A stretch of 64,000 nt of DNA, taken from the NCBI RefSeq assembly GCF_947367085.1, contig NZ_CANBCP010000002.1, positions 22,167 through 86,166 of the forward strand. The letters run 5' to 3'. Below the pieces are notes generated by a model. It saw nothing but the letters and a program-made list of their open reading frames with translations. It had not been told where the DNA came from and did no database searches. Positions 50,167 through 58,876 of this stretch are shown one piece after another. The DNA is from an uncultured Lactobacillus sp. (GTDB lineage Bacteria > Bacillota > Bacilli > Lactobacillales > Lactobacillaceae). The number at the start of each line of letters is the position of its first letter. The first letter of the stretch is position 1. Made by a program: the position numbers and the translations under genes.

Positions 50167-52033
50167 AGTTTTCTTTACTTAATTCATCACGAATATGTTC
50201 TGCTTCTTGATTCTTTGAAGTAAAAATCAATTGGTCTCCTACTTCAATTATTGTATTACCATGAGGAGCTAGCCATTTATTGCCACGGCGAATTCTACTT
50301 ACTGTCATTTGATCAATAAACGGCAAGTTCATCAATTTTTGCCCAGCAAACTTGTGGTTCTTAACTTTAACTTCATACAAGGCATTCTTAGTATCCATCA
50401 GCATCTTCATCAAAGATGGAGATTCAATTAAGCCACGTAAGACTGAAGTTTGAACATTGAAGACATTGAAGATTTCCAATCCTTCTTCCACCATCTTAGT
50501 TATTTGTTCTGGCGTAGGATGTTCTTGACTAACAATTACCCGACTAACGCCTTGTGATTTTGCTAATTCAGCGAGGTTAAGATTGTCTTCATCATTTCTA
50601 AACCCAGCTACTAAAATATCACAATCAAATACATCAGCTTCTTGTAAAGTCGCATCATCTAAGTTAGTCAAATATTCTAACTTAGTAACTTTACTCTTAT
50701 AAGTATTATAGTTTTCACGACGATGGGTAAACATAGTAACATCGTACCAATTATCATGCAATTCTTGGGCGACTGGAACTGTGAACATGTTTGTGCCGAC
50801 AATATTTACTTTTTGCTTAATCTTATCTTGCACAGTGAGCTTAAAGATCGCATTAAACAAAATCGGACCTAGTACGCAGACAATTACGGCAGCTAAAATA
50901 AAGGCATCTGACTGAATTGCTGTAATTGCTTTTAACTTACGAGCAACTTGCAAGGTTGGCAAAACAATAGTAATTGTTGTCATAATCAAAAAGGTAGCTG
51001 CCCAACTATTACGCTTGTTAAAGCTTCTTAAGTAAACCAAAAAGATTGGTAGTTTTGCAACAATCAAGAATAAAACTAAGATTGGAATAAGGATCAAAGC
51101 TTTTGGTTGGGTAAACAAGGTCCGTAAATTTAGTCTTACGCCGGTCATAATGAAGAAGATTGGAATAAAGAAGCCGTAACCAATTGAGGTTAACTTATCC
51201 ATTGTGGCTTCACTTGGCTCAAGCAGCTTCATTACCATCCCCGCCAAAAAGGCACCTAAAATATTTTCAGCACCAACTCTTTCCGCAACTGTTACTAAGG
51301 TAAAGATTAGGAAAAATGCTAATCGAATATCAAGCTGGGTAGTTGATTTGGTAACTTTGTTAAACCAAATATAAGGTTGTTTGAAGCGGTGAAGTAGAAA
51401 AATAGCTGCTACGAACAATAAAACAATCAGCCACAACCGACCGGCATTTCCACCATTGACAGATGCATATATTGTCAAAAGCATCAAAGGAGCCACTTCA
51501 CCTAAAACCGCAGTCAGCAAAATCGTCTGTCCAATTGGACGAGACAAGATTTCTTTTTCCTTCAAAGTTGCAATTACCACGCCTAAAGCAACAGTCATAA
51601 AGATAATCGTTGCCAGCATAATATCATTGAACATACCGAAAAGTTTTAACAAGAAAGCTAAAACCACAGCACAAATTGTAACTAAAGCAAATGAAACTAC
51701 TGCAGTTTTGACAGGATTAATTTCATTAGTTGTTGACTTTTTAACAGGACGTAAACTATCATCACGTTTAAAAAGATCGAAATTAATCTCCATCCCTGAT
51801 AAAAACATTAACAAAGTAACGCCCAGGCTGGAAAGCAGACTCAAAGCATCATTTTCACGGATAATGTTAAAACATGATTGCCCCAAAATGATTCCAGCTA
51901 TAATTTCGGCAACTGCCGTTGGAATGGTATTTACCTTAAAGCGTGCCATCAGTAGCGGAATTAGTAAGGCCGCTAATGAAACAATAAATATAGAAAGTTG
52001 TTGCAATTTTCTTCTCCTTTTTCTAATTAACAC
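50165..52033 (-). CDS. CPA2-family cation:proton antiporter with TrkA-C-like domain
   Basis: 622 residues. About 12-13 membrane segments (residues 1-390) with the Na+/H+ exchanger pattern (LGVTLLMFLSGMEINFDLFKRDD, ENILGAFLAGMVMKL), then a nucleotide-binding-like stretch and a C-terminal TrkA-C domain (PFIDQMTVSRIRRGNKWLAPHGN). Kef-type or NhaP-like; the ion (K+ or Na+) is uncertain. Probable role in pH or ion balance. Confidence 0.88.
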   Translation of the reverse strand: MLIRKRRRKLQQLSIFIVSLAALLIPLLMARFKVNTIPTAVAEIIAGIILGQSCFNIIRENDALSLLSSLGVTLLMFLSGMEINFDLFKRDDSLRPVKKSTTNEINPVKTAVVSFALVTICAVVLAFLLKLFGMFNDIMLATIIFMTVALGVVIATLKEKEILSRPIGQTILLTAVLGEVAPLMLLTIYASVNGGNAGRLWLIVLLFVAAIFLLHRFKQPYIWFNKVTKSTTQLDIRLAFFLIFTLVTVAERVGAENILGAFLAGMVMKLLEPSEATMDKLTSIGYGFFIPIFFIMTGVRLNLRTLFTQPKALILIPILVLFLIVAKLPIFLVYLRSFNKRNSWAATFLIMTTITIVLPTLQVARKLKAITAIQSDAFILAAVIVCVLGPILFNAIFKLTVQDKIKQKVNIVGTNMFTVPVAQELHDNWYDVTMFTHRRENYNTYKSKVTKLEYLTNLDDATLQEADVFDCDILVAGFRNDEDNLNLAELAKSQGVSRVIVSQEHPTPEQITKMVEEGLEIFNVFNVQTSVLRGLIESPSLMKMLMDTKNALYEVKVKNHKFAGQKLMNLPFIDQMTVSRIRRGNKWLAPHGNTIIEVGDQLIFTSKNQEAEHIRDELSKEN

Positions 52034-52042
52034 AGCTATTGT

Positions 52043-52086
52043 ACTAAAAAAGCGTTAAAAAAATAAGCCCTAGCATTTGCTAGGAC
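52043..52086 (-). repeat. 44-base repeat A containing a terminator hairpin
   Basis: Matches 53779-53822 in 42 of 44 positions. On minus it holds CCTAGC/GCTAGG with an AAAT loop, then GCTTATTTTTTT, so it terminates the 52098-53735 gene. Confidence 0.8.
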
Positions 52087-52097
52087 ATATTTCTCAT

Positions 52098-53735
52098 TTA
52101 AAGTCGCCGGCATTTTAAATAAACTAGATAAATTATCACGCATAACCAGCTAAGTGCTACAATAATGAGCATCACTTTCCACCAGCTAGGAGCTTGATAA
52201 GCTAAGACAGCTTCATTTAATCCTTTATGCTGTCTAACTACTGGCATTCCAATTTCATTTTTAGAAATATAAGAATACTTTTGATTTACGTTCAGTTTAG
52301 AGCGGCGATACATCACTATTGGAAGCTGAGTTTTAGAGTCTTTCTTAGCTTGCCAAGTTAATTTTAAAGTACCATCTTTTTGAACTTGATGATTAAAACT
52401 GTTTTTATGGTTAATCAGCTGCAATTGATAAATCTTAGCTTTTTCGCTACCTTCCATCTTTTTGTTTTCAGGTAAATAATCCGGAGCGGGCATATTGATA
52501 TATTTAAATAATTCACCAAGTTGAGATGAATAAGTAATCTTTTGCACAGGCTTATTCATACTTGAATTAATTCCATAAAACGAATTAACGCGAAGACTAT
52601 AATTAAAATTAGCTAGTAAGACGACCAAAACAAAGCCGCAAATAGCATATTTGCATTCTACTTTTGCTTTTAATAAATTTTGGATTGTTATTGTGCTTGC
52701 AGCCACAATTAAAGAAAATCCAATTATAAAGAATCTGCGCGGTACCTGGAAGGTTTCTTTTAAAACTGGAAATTCTGTTTGAATCCAATTCCACGGAAAT
52801 AAAGCCGATCCCATTAAAATGAAAACTAGCGCTACTAACGTAATAGTTGTATTTAATTTGGAGCGCTTGAAATTAAATACAACATAAATTAATTGAGCCA
52901 ACATAAAGACATTAAGAAGAAAAGGCAGCTCAGCAAAATTAATAGTTGAATTGGCCATATTAGTTCCAATTGGATTGCCTAGTGGATCAATAAACTTAAA
53001 GTAGCTAATTGCAAGCCAAATATTTGCCGTTAACAGTAAAGTTAAGCCTACTGCCCCAATTAAATTCAAAATCATGGATTTTCGATTTTTAGTTTGAATA
53101 AACCCTACAATCGCAAACGGAACCAGCATCAAAGCTCCCATCATCGTCGACATTAAGTGAATCTGTCCTACGACGCTCATAGTTAAAGCCAATTGTAGCC
53201 AATTTATTGGCTTATCTTCATTTTGAATCATTCTGACGGCACATAAAATAATATACGGAAAAACTGCATAACTCACTGCTCCAAAAGTTGGACCATTATT
53301 CCATGTGGTAATTTTGAAAAGGTAGGTTAATGCTAGCAAAGTATTAATTACTAAATTCGGCTTAATTTTTTGCAAAACATGATACATGCCACTAACTGCA
53401 ACCATCGAAATGATAAATGTTGTTACAATTTGAAATCTGAACCAAGATCCACAAATTAACAAAATTAAGCCCATCAGATAAGCAAAAAATGGTCCATAAA
53501 CAGCATTAATAATTCTTCCGGATTGATCAAATCCCCAATTAGTCTGGAAATAATTAAAATAGCCGGTTTTTATTTGCTGGGCAGCATCGTAAATACGGCT
53601 AAAGTGAAAATAACCATCGCCTACGATAATCGTAATTTTATTTTGTATTTGATAGCTAAGTAATAATAAAACCCCTATCGCAAATATAATATAGGGCAAG
53701 TATAAATTGAATTGTCTTATTTTCTTTATCTTCAT
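52098..53735 (-). CDS. Large GT-C-like membrane protein (YfhO/PTPS-related type)
   Basis: 545 residues, about ten membrane segments. The loop after the first segment (VGDGYFHFSRIYDAAQQIKTG) is the pattern of GT-C glycosyltransferases and of membrane proteins annotated as 6-pyruvoyl-tetrahydropterin-synthase-related; the Asp could be catalytic. A large extracytoplasmic domain near residues 395-500 precedes the last helix. Likely adds sugar to an envelope polymer using a lipid-linked donor; not proved. It is flanked by two nearly identical terminator repeats. Confidence 0.75.
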   Translation of the reverse strand: MKIKKIRQFNLYLPYIIFAIGVLLLLSYQIQNKITIIVGDGYFHFSRIYDAAQQIKTGYFNYFQTNWGFDQSGRIINAVYGPFFAYLMGLILLICGSWFRFQIVTTFIISMVAVSGMYHVLQKIKPNLVINTLLALTYLFKITTWNNGPTFGAVSYAVFPYIILCAVRMIQNEDKPINWLQLALTMSVVGQIHLMSTMMGALMLVPFAIVGFIQTKNRKSMILNLIGAVGLTLLLTANIWLAISYFKFIDPLGNPIGTNMANSTINFAELPFLLNVFMLAQLIYVVFNFKRSKLNTTITLVALVFILMGSALFPWNWIQTEFPVLKETFQVPRRFFIIGFSLIVAASTITIQNLLKAKVECKYAICGFVLVVLLANFNYSLRVNSFYGINSSMNKPVQKITYSSQLGELFKYINMPAPDYLPENKKMEGSEKAKIYQLQLINHKNSFNHQVQKDGTLKLTWQAKKDSKTQLPIVMYRRSKLNVNQKYSYISKNEIGMPVVRQHKGLNEAVLAYQAPSWWKVMLIIVALSWLCVIIYLVYLKCRRL

Positions 53736-53778
53736 TGACTTACTTTCCTATTAGAATTTGTGCTTCTTAAATCTTATC

Positions 53779-53822
53779 ACTAAAAAAGCGTAAAAAAAAT
53801 AAGCCCCAGCATTTGCTAGGAC
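53779..53822 (-). repeat. 44-base repeat B containing a terminator hairpin
   Basis: Second copy of the repeat at 52043-52086 with two base differences; terminates the PfkB-like gene. Confidence 0.8.
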
Positions 53823-53831
53823 CTATCTAAA

Positions 53832-54674
53832 TTATTCTGCTTCTTCAAAAGTAATCTTACGAGCGATGATTTGACGCTGCAATTCCGCCGTCTTTTCAAA
53901 AGTTGTTAGCCGCTGGCTTTGAACAGTGTCAGTAGCTGCTGCAATACTATCAGCTAAGTTGCGAACCGGAGTATGATTTTGAAGCATCCCGGCTAAAAAG
54001 GTGGCAAGTAAAGTTTCACCTGCTCCATCTTCGTTGACCTTATTAATTTCAGGAGCTTGAGCTATATAAGCGTGCATTAAGTTCACAATTGCAGCCCCAT
54101 CAGCACCTAATGAAAGTAAAACATGATCTGCACCCCGAACAACCATATCGTGTGCTAAATCAACTAATTGTTCAGTAGTTAAATTATCATTTTCTTTTTT
54201 AAACCAAGACTTTAATTCAGTTGTATTTGGTTTAACTAGTAAGGGATGCAGTGGCAAAATATCTAAAACATTAACATAAGGTACATCAACTACTAAGTGA
54301 GTCATTTTTTCTTGAGCTAATTTTGCTAAGTCTGTCAGATAAACGGGATCAATTCCTGGTGCAAAAGAGCCTGCAACAACTAAAATATCACCCATTTTCA
54401 AACTTTTTTTGAGATAATCTAGCAATTCTTGTTGCTTTTGGGCTGAAACTTGAGTTTCAGTACTGCTAAATAAATCTAATTGTGCTGCTTGATCTTGTTT
54501 AATAAAATGATGTTCAATCTTTTCCTGATCTAATTCTTGCTTCACTTTTTCGCCATCGCTAGCAACAATTCCTGTAGCAATTGAGGCAACACCGAGCTTT
54601 TTTAAAACTAAAGAAATGTTAATGCCTTTGCCAGCCACACTTTCATTAGTATTCAAAGTAACTGTATAAATCAA
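53832..54674 (-). CDS. PfkB-family sugar kinase homologue, probably inactive
   Basis: 280 residues, versus about 305 for 1-phosphofructokinase or tagatose-6-phosphate kinase. The start MIYTVTLN is followed at once by ESVAGKGINISLVLKKLG, so about 25 residues of the lid with the sugar-binding Asp are missing. The Arg-containing loop (usually ETRTNVKI) is replaced by QDQAAQLDLF, and the catalytic GAGDS motif reads GAGETLLATF. ATP-site sequences remain (VKPNTTELKSWF, LLSLGADGA). The frame is intact, so it may retain a binding or regulatory role. Confidence 0.8.
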   Translation of the reverse strand: MIYTVTLNTNESVAGKGINISLVLKKLGVASIATGIVASDGEKVKQELDQEKIEHHFIKQDQAAQLDLFSSTETQVSAQKQQELLDYLKKSLKMGDILVVAGSFAPGIDPVYLTDLAKLAQEKMTHLVVDVPYVNVLDILPLHPLLVKPNTTELKSWFKKENDNLTTEQLVDLAHDMVVRGADHVLLSLGADGAAIVNLMHAYIAQAPEINKVNEDGAGETLLATFLAGMLQNHTPVRNLADSIAAATDTVQSQRLTTFEKTAELQRQIIARKITFEEAE

Positions 54675-54729
54675 AGCGGATTCCTCCTAATTTTTTTAAC
54701 ACTTCAATTATAGCTTAAGATACAAAAAA

Positions 54730-54754
54730 AACGCCACTCTTAATAAGAGCGGCG
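54730..54754 (-). terminator. Terminator after the GH25-SLAP gene
   Basis: Minus-strand CGCCGCTCTT/AAGAGTGGCG stem with ATT loop and a run of eight T. Confidence 0.9.
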
Positions 54755-54770
54755 CAAAATATTATTTTTA

Positions 54771-56117
54771 TTATTCCATGATTAAGTATTTACCATCAAG
54801 CCATTGGTTACCACCTAAGTTGTACCAAGTATGACCATTGACAGTAACCTTCTTAAAGACTTTCCAGCGTGAACCATGTGGCAAACGACGACCACTAAAG
54901 TGGGCGTTTGAGCCGTAACCGTACCACAAGTTGATACCATAGCCTGGAACGTAGTTTACACGTCCAATTCCAGTGAACTTAGTTTCACCTGAATTAGATG
55001 AACTAGTATTAGCACTAATTACTGGAATTGATGAGAATCCAGTTACGTAGCAGTACTTACCTGGAATCCATTGTTGACCACCTAAGTTGTACCACCATTC
55101 GCCATTTACTTGAGCCTTACCAGAAACTGCCCAGCGTGAGCCAGTTGGTAAATAACGACCAGTAACATGACCATTTGGACTCTTCCAAAGAGCAATGTTA
55201 CCAGGATATTTAACAGTAGCTACTTTACTTCCTGAGTTAGAAGTTTGGCCCATTGAGCCTTCGCTTACTGCTGGTTGTGCTGGCTTAGTAGCTGGCTTTG
55301 AAGCAGTAGTATTGTTACTTGGCTTAGAAGTATTAGTATTGCCAGCTGGAGCTTGGCTTGAAGAAGTATTGTATGAAAGTGGTAATAAACTAATGTTACC
55401 GTCTACATAAAGACCTCTCCAGTTGTCAGTAAATTGCCAAATAGCAATTCCATCCATTGATGGGAAGTAGTTGAAATCAGGTGTATCGATTCTACCAGTA
55501 GTAGCATATGAAGCTACCCATAATGAGTTAGGGTAAGATCTAAGTAAAGTAGTAGTATCAATATTATTTCTTAATAAGTATGCACCTGAATAAACCATTG
55601 GTTGGTAGCCAGCGCTTTTAATGGTATTCATAAATGCCATAATTGCGTTAGTGTTAGCATCTTTACTTCCAGTTACTACATTTCCGTCACCAGTTTCCCA
55701 ATCACAGACAATGTATGAACCCTTAGGTAAACCAAATGCTTGAGCTGAGCTAATTGCATAACGTGCTTCAGCTTGAGCAGCAGCAACGTTATTACCAAAA
55801 GTAGCAAAGTGATATGACATTGGCATCATATTGTGTTGCTTTGCACTTGCAATTTGACCTGCAGCGTTAGGGTTACGGTAACTTGTACCTTCAGAAACCT
55901 TAACGATAGCAAATTGAGCACCAGCTTGTGCATGAGGTCCCAAGTTAGTACTTTGGAAACTTGAAACATCAACCCCGTAAGAACGTGCTGGAGCATAGTT
56001 AGATGCTGCTTGAACTACTGATCTTTGTGAGTGAGAAACACTAGTATAAGCGGCAACTCCTGTTAAAGCTGAAACACAAGCCAAAGTACCTAAAATTTTC
56101 TTTTTTGCAGAATGCAT
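54771..56117 (-). CDS. Secreted GH25 lysozyme with two SLAP domains
   Basis: 448-residue autolysin. Signal peptide ends near VQA (about residue 37); the GH25 muramidase domain (about 45-235) has the catalytic acids Asp50 (YGVDVSSFQ), Asp139 and Glu141 (CDWETGDG). A Ser/Thr/Pro/Lys-rich linker leads to two C-terminal SLAP domains of about 60 residues that bind the cell wall. Start MHSAKKK chosen for GGGGGAT upstream. First of a run of SLAP genes. Confidence 0.92.
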   Translation of the reverse strand: MHSAKKKILGTLACVSALTGVAAYTSVSHSQRSVVQAASNYAPARSYGVDVSSFQSTNLGPHAQAGAQFAIVKVSEGTSYRNPNAAGQIASAKQHNMMPMSYHFATFGNNVAAAQAEARYAISSAQAFGLPKGSYIVCDWETGDGNVVTGSKDANTNAIMAFMNTIKSAGYQPMVYSGAYLLRNNIDTTTLLRSYPNSLWVASYATTGRIDTPDFNYFPSMDGIAIWQFTDNWRGLYVDGNISLLPLSYNTSSSQAPAGNTNTSKPSNNTTASKPATKPAQPAVSEGSMGQTSNSGSKVATVKYPGNIALWKSPNGHVTGRYLPTGSRWAVSGKAQVNGEWWYNLGGQQWIPGKYCYVTGFSSIPVISANTSSSNSGETKFTGIGRVNYVPGYGINLWYGYGSNAHFSGRRLPHGSRWKVFKKVTVNGHTWYNLGGNQWLDGKYLIME

Positions 56118-56172
56118 GAAATCCCCCATTGATATTAATGCTTAAAATAGTTTGCGATGAAACTCTTCTTAA

Positions 56173-57945
56173 TTATCTTACGTAAACATATTTTGCTGGA
56201 ATCCATTGGTTACCACCAATGTTGTACCATACTTCACCGTTAACAACGGTTGATTTGAAGAATCTCCAGCTGGTACCATTTTGCAAATACTTACCAGTTG
56301 CTTTACCATTTGGTGCATTCCAAACAGTAACACCTTGATCATCACGCCATTTGATAGTTAAGGTTCCTTTTTGACGCTTAGTTGATTGAACAGTAGTATT
56401 ATTAGCTACAACTTGTTGGAAATCGCCAGCAACGCCAGTATTTTCACTTACATAACGGCTATCAATCCATTGATTGATACCGATTTGGTACCATAAGTGA
56501 CCACCGTAGTAAGCTTCTCCAGTAACTTTCCAAGTGGAAGCATTTGGTAAAAATTCACCAGTAGCTTGTTGTCCTGGTTGTCTCCATACGGCAACAGCGT
56601 ATGAAGGAGCATAATTGACTCTAACAACTTTTTGAACAGATCTATAAGCTGGTTCAAAGAATCTATTGTGTGAATATGAAAAGCCTCTGACAATACGTGG
56701 AGCTTTTTGAGTTACTTGAGTATTGTTTTCAATAGCCTTAGTTGATGAAACTTTATTGGCTTTTGGAGCTTGAACAGTTTGCTTAACTACCGCAGTTTTT
56801 ACTTCTTGTTTTGCGACTGCTTGAGTAGCCTTGACTGGAGCTGATGTAACAGTTTCAGCCTTTTTAACTGTAGGAGCTTGAGCAACTACTTGTTTAGTTT
56901 CAACCTTTTTGACTTCTTGTTTAACTGCAGGTTTAACAGCTGCGGTCTTAACCACTACTTTTTGCTTAGCTTGAGCAGCAGTTACCTTAATTACAGGTTT
57001 AGCAGCAGGCTTTACAGCAGTTGCTTGTGTCTTAATAGCGTTAGTAGAAACTGGCTTTGCAGTTGACTTCAATACTAAAGTATTGGTAGTTGCCGGTTTT
57101 TGAGTAGGTTGGGTATTTTGAACTACTTGCTTAACTGGTTGACTAGTGCCAAAAGCAACTGCATTTACCCAGCCATTAGAATTAGTTAAGTATGCGTACT
57201 TAACGCCGTTATTATAAGTAATATATTTACCAACATTAACGCTTTGGCCTTGTTGAGCAGTACCTACACGAGTACCTACACTAACATCAACTGGTGCACT
57301 AGTAATGGCAGTAGTTTGTGCAATAGTTCTAGTTTCGTTAACTACTTGAGTAGTTGGGTCATAGCGATCCAAGCCATAAGTCTTAATCACATTGTTAAGG
57401 CTTGCTGCATAGTTAGGTGCAGTTGCGTATTTACCTTGTAAACCATTTTGAGTAGCTTGAGCATAGTTACTTGAGTTTTCTACCCAAGTACCCTTGTAGA
57501 AAGTGCCCATTTGGTTTCTTAATAAAGCACCATTATCTTCAAATGATTGTTGGTATGAAGGATACTTTCTAAAGTTGGCATTAGTTTGGTAGTATTGACC
57601 ATTAGAAGTATATTCACCTGTAGACATGTTTACAGATTGACCATTGTAAGAACCTTTAATACCAAACAAGTTATTATTTGGTGATTGTGCTAAGCCTGAA
57701 TTACCATAGCCAGATTCAACAGCAGCTTGAGCGATCATAACAGAAGTATAAGTTCCGTATTTAGAAGATGCTGCAGTAGCTGCAGGGATAGCTTTATTTA
57801 AAAACTGTTGGTTAGATTGTACGGTAGCTGCCTGAACAACCCCTTCTGAAGGGTTATTAACCTTCTTAAGGTTGTTGGTAACCGATATTCCAGTAGCCGT
57901 TAAAGCTGCCGCGGTAGCAATACCGGTGATTGTTCTCTTGTTCAT
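56173..57945 (-). CDS. Secreted GH73 N-acetylglucosaminidase with SLAP domains
   Basis: 590-residue murein hydrolase. Signal peptide at 1-40; GH73 domain (about 45-205) with catalytic Glu77 in QAAVESGYGNSGL; a bacterial SH3-like part (about 205-265, with VGTAQQGQSVNVGKYI); a Lys/Ala/Val/Thr-rich low-complexity stretch (about 280-420); then two or three SLAP-like units at the C terminus, ending WIPAKYVYVR. Start MNKRTITG chosen because AGGAGG is nine bases upstream; the ORF extends 60 codons further with no site. Confidence 0.9.
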   Translation of the reverse strand: MNKRTITGIATAAALTATGISVTNNLKKVNNPSEGVVQAATVQSNQQFLNKAIPAATAASSKYGTYTSVMIAQAAVESGYGNSGLAQSPNNNLFGIKGSYNGQSVNMSTGEYTSNGQYYQTNANFRKYPSYQQSFEDNGALLRNQMGTFYKGTWVENSSNYAQATQNGLQGKYATAPNYAASLNNVIKTYGLDRYDPTTQVVNETRTIAQTTAITSAPVDVSVGTRVGTAQQGQSVNVGKYITYNNGVKYAYLTNSNGWVNAVAFGTSQPVKQVVQNTQPTQKPATTNTLVLKSTAKPVSTNAIKTQATAVKPAAKPVIKVTAAQAKQKVVVKTAAVKPAVKQEVKKVETKQVVAQAPTVKKAETVTSAPVKATQAVAKQEVKTAVVKQTVQAPKANKVSSTKAIENNTQVTQKAPRIVRGFSYSHNRFFEPAYRSVQKVVRVNYAPSYAVAVWRQPGQQATGEFLPNASTWKVTGEAYYGGHLWYQIGINQWIDSRYVSENTGVAGDFQQVVANNTTVQSTKRQKGTLTIKWRDDQGVTVWNAPNGKATGKYLQNGTSWRFFKSTVVNGEVWYNIGGNQWIPAKYVYVR

Positions 57946-58238
57946 CTTTCTATTCCTCCTAGGATATATACATTGTTTATTGTAGTTTGTCCGGTTTACA
58001 TATACAACCGAACACAGGTTTTGCAATAAAAAAGTAACATAACGGATACTTTTTGTAACAAAACGATGCCTAGAGACTGAAGGCTTGCGGAAATCTCCAA
58101 TTAATAAACAGTGTAATAAAAACATAAAATATTTTTTATATAGATATAAGATTTATCTATTTTTGTAGCTTTATCCATCTGAAATTATATATTTTCTTTA
58201 CCTTTTACGTATAGAAAAAAGCTTGTGAAATAAGCAAA
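57946..58238. other. Gene-free stretch upstream of the GH73 gene
   Basis: About 290 bases with no plausible gene. It holds the leader of the GH73 gene on minus. Small dyads are visible, such as CGGTT/AACCG (57992-58010) and AAAAAGTA/TACTTTTT (58029-58055), but no confident promoter or known operator. Confidence 0.6.
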
Positions 58239-58264
58239 AAGAGCCGCATATGCGACTCTTCTTA
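58239..58264 (-). terminator. Terminator after the SLAP-sunset gene
   Basis: Minus-strand AAGAGTCGCA/TGCGGCTCTT stem with a two-base loop, T run after it. Confidence 0.8.
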
Positions 58265-58274
58265 TAAATATTCA

Positions 58275-58802
58275 TTATTTTAATGATTTAGTGTAACCTG
58301 CAGCTTTTGCTTCAGCTTCTGAGTGGAAGTAAACACGGTTAGCTGGACTAATGTGGTAGTTTTCTTGACCTGCTAAGTGGTACTTCTTAGTTCTTCTGTT
58401 ACCAACTAAAACTTGGTTAGTGCCACCACGTTTAGTAGTTGTAGCTGCCTTTTTAGCTGGGACTACTGCTTTTTTGGCAACTGGAGCAGAACCAGTAGCA
58501 ATATTACTGTATTGTGCTGGAATCCATTGGCGTTGGCTGCCGATACGATACATTACACGACCGTTAATAGTGGCCTTAGCAAACACCTTCCAGTGGCTGT
58601 TCTTTGAAACGTATTGCATTTGGTATTTACCGTTGTTGTCAAGTAAGTTAACCTTACCGCGACCATTATACTTAACAGTCAAAATACCGTGTACAGGGGT
58701 TTCGTTAGTTGCAGCTTGAGCTTCATTAGAAGCTACATTTGCACCAACAAACATAGCAAAAGCAGTAGCTAAGACTGCTAACATCTTAGTAAACTTCTTC
58801 AT
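58275..58802 (-). CDS. Secreted SLAP protein with C-terminal sunset-like domain
   Basis: 175 residues: signal peptide (MKKFTKMLAVLATAFAMFVGANVAS), one SLAP domain (about 32-95, ending WIPAQYSN), an Ala/Lys/Val linker, and a C-terminal segment (NRRTKKYHLAGQENYHISPANRVYFHSEAEAKAAGYTKS, read in pieces: VGNRRTKKYHLAGQ, YFHSEAEAKAAGYTKS) like the Ada-type metal-binding or sunset domain found on secreted proteins. The usual Cys after HLxG is replaced by Gln. Start MKKFTK chosen for GGAGGA upstream. Confidence 0.8.
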   Translation of the reverse strand: MKKFTKMLAVLATAFAMFVGANVASNEAQAATNETPVHGILTVKYNGRGKVNLLDNNGKYQMQYVSKNSHWKVFAKATINGRVMYRIGSQRQWIPAQYSNIATGSAPVAKKAVVPAKKAATTTKRGGTNQVLVGNRRTKKYHLAGQENYHISPANRVYFHSEAEAKAAGYTKSLK

Positions 58803-58876
58803 TACATATTCCTCCGATAAAAATCTTAATCTAGATATCATTTTATCTCTATCGATCAAGATTGAAAAGAGGAATT

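Noticed and set aside
55155..57100. CRISPR or tandem repeat array suspected in the SLAP and Lys/Ala-rich linkers
   Set aside because: Repeats are imperfect coding repeats in frame with the proteins; no constant direct repeats with unique spacers.
57946..58125. 60-codon extension of the GH73 protein
   Set aside because: Runs into the gene-free leader with no signal peptide; MNKRTITG has a perfect AGGAGG and a signal peptide.
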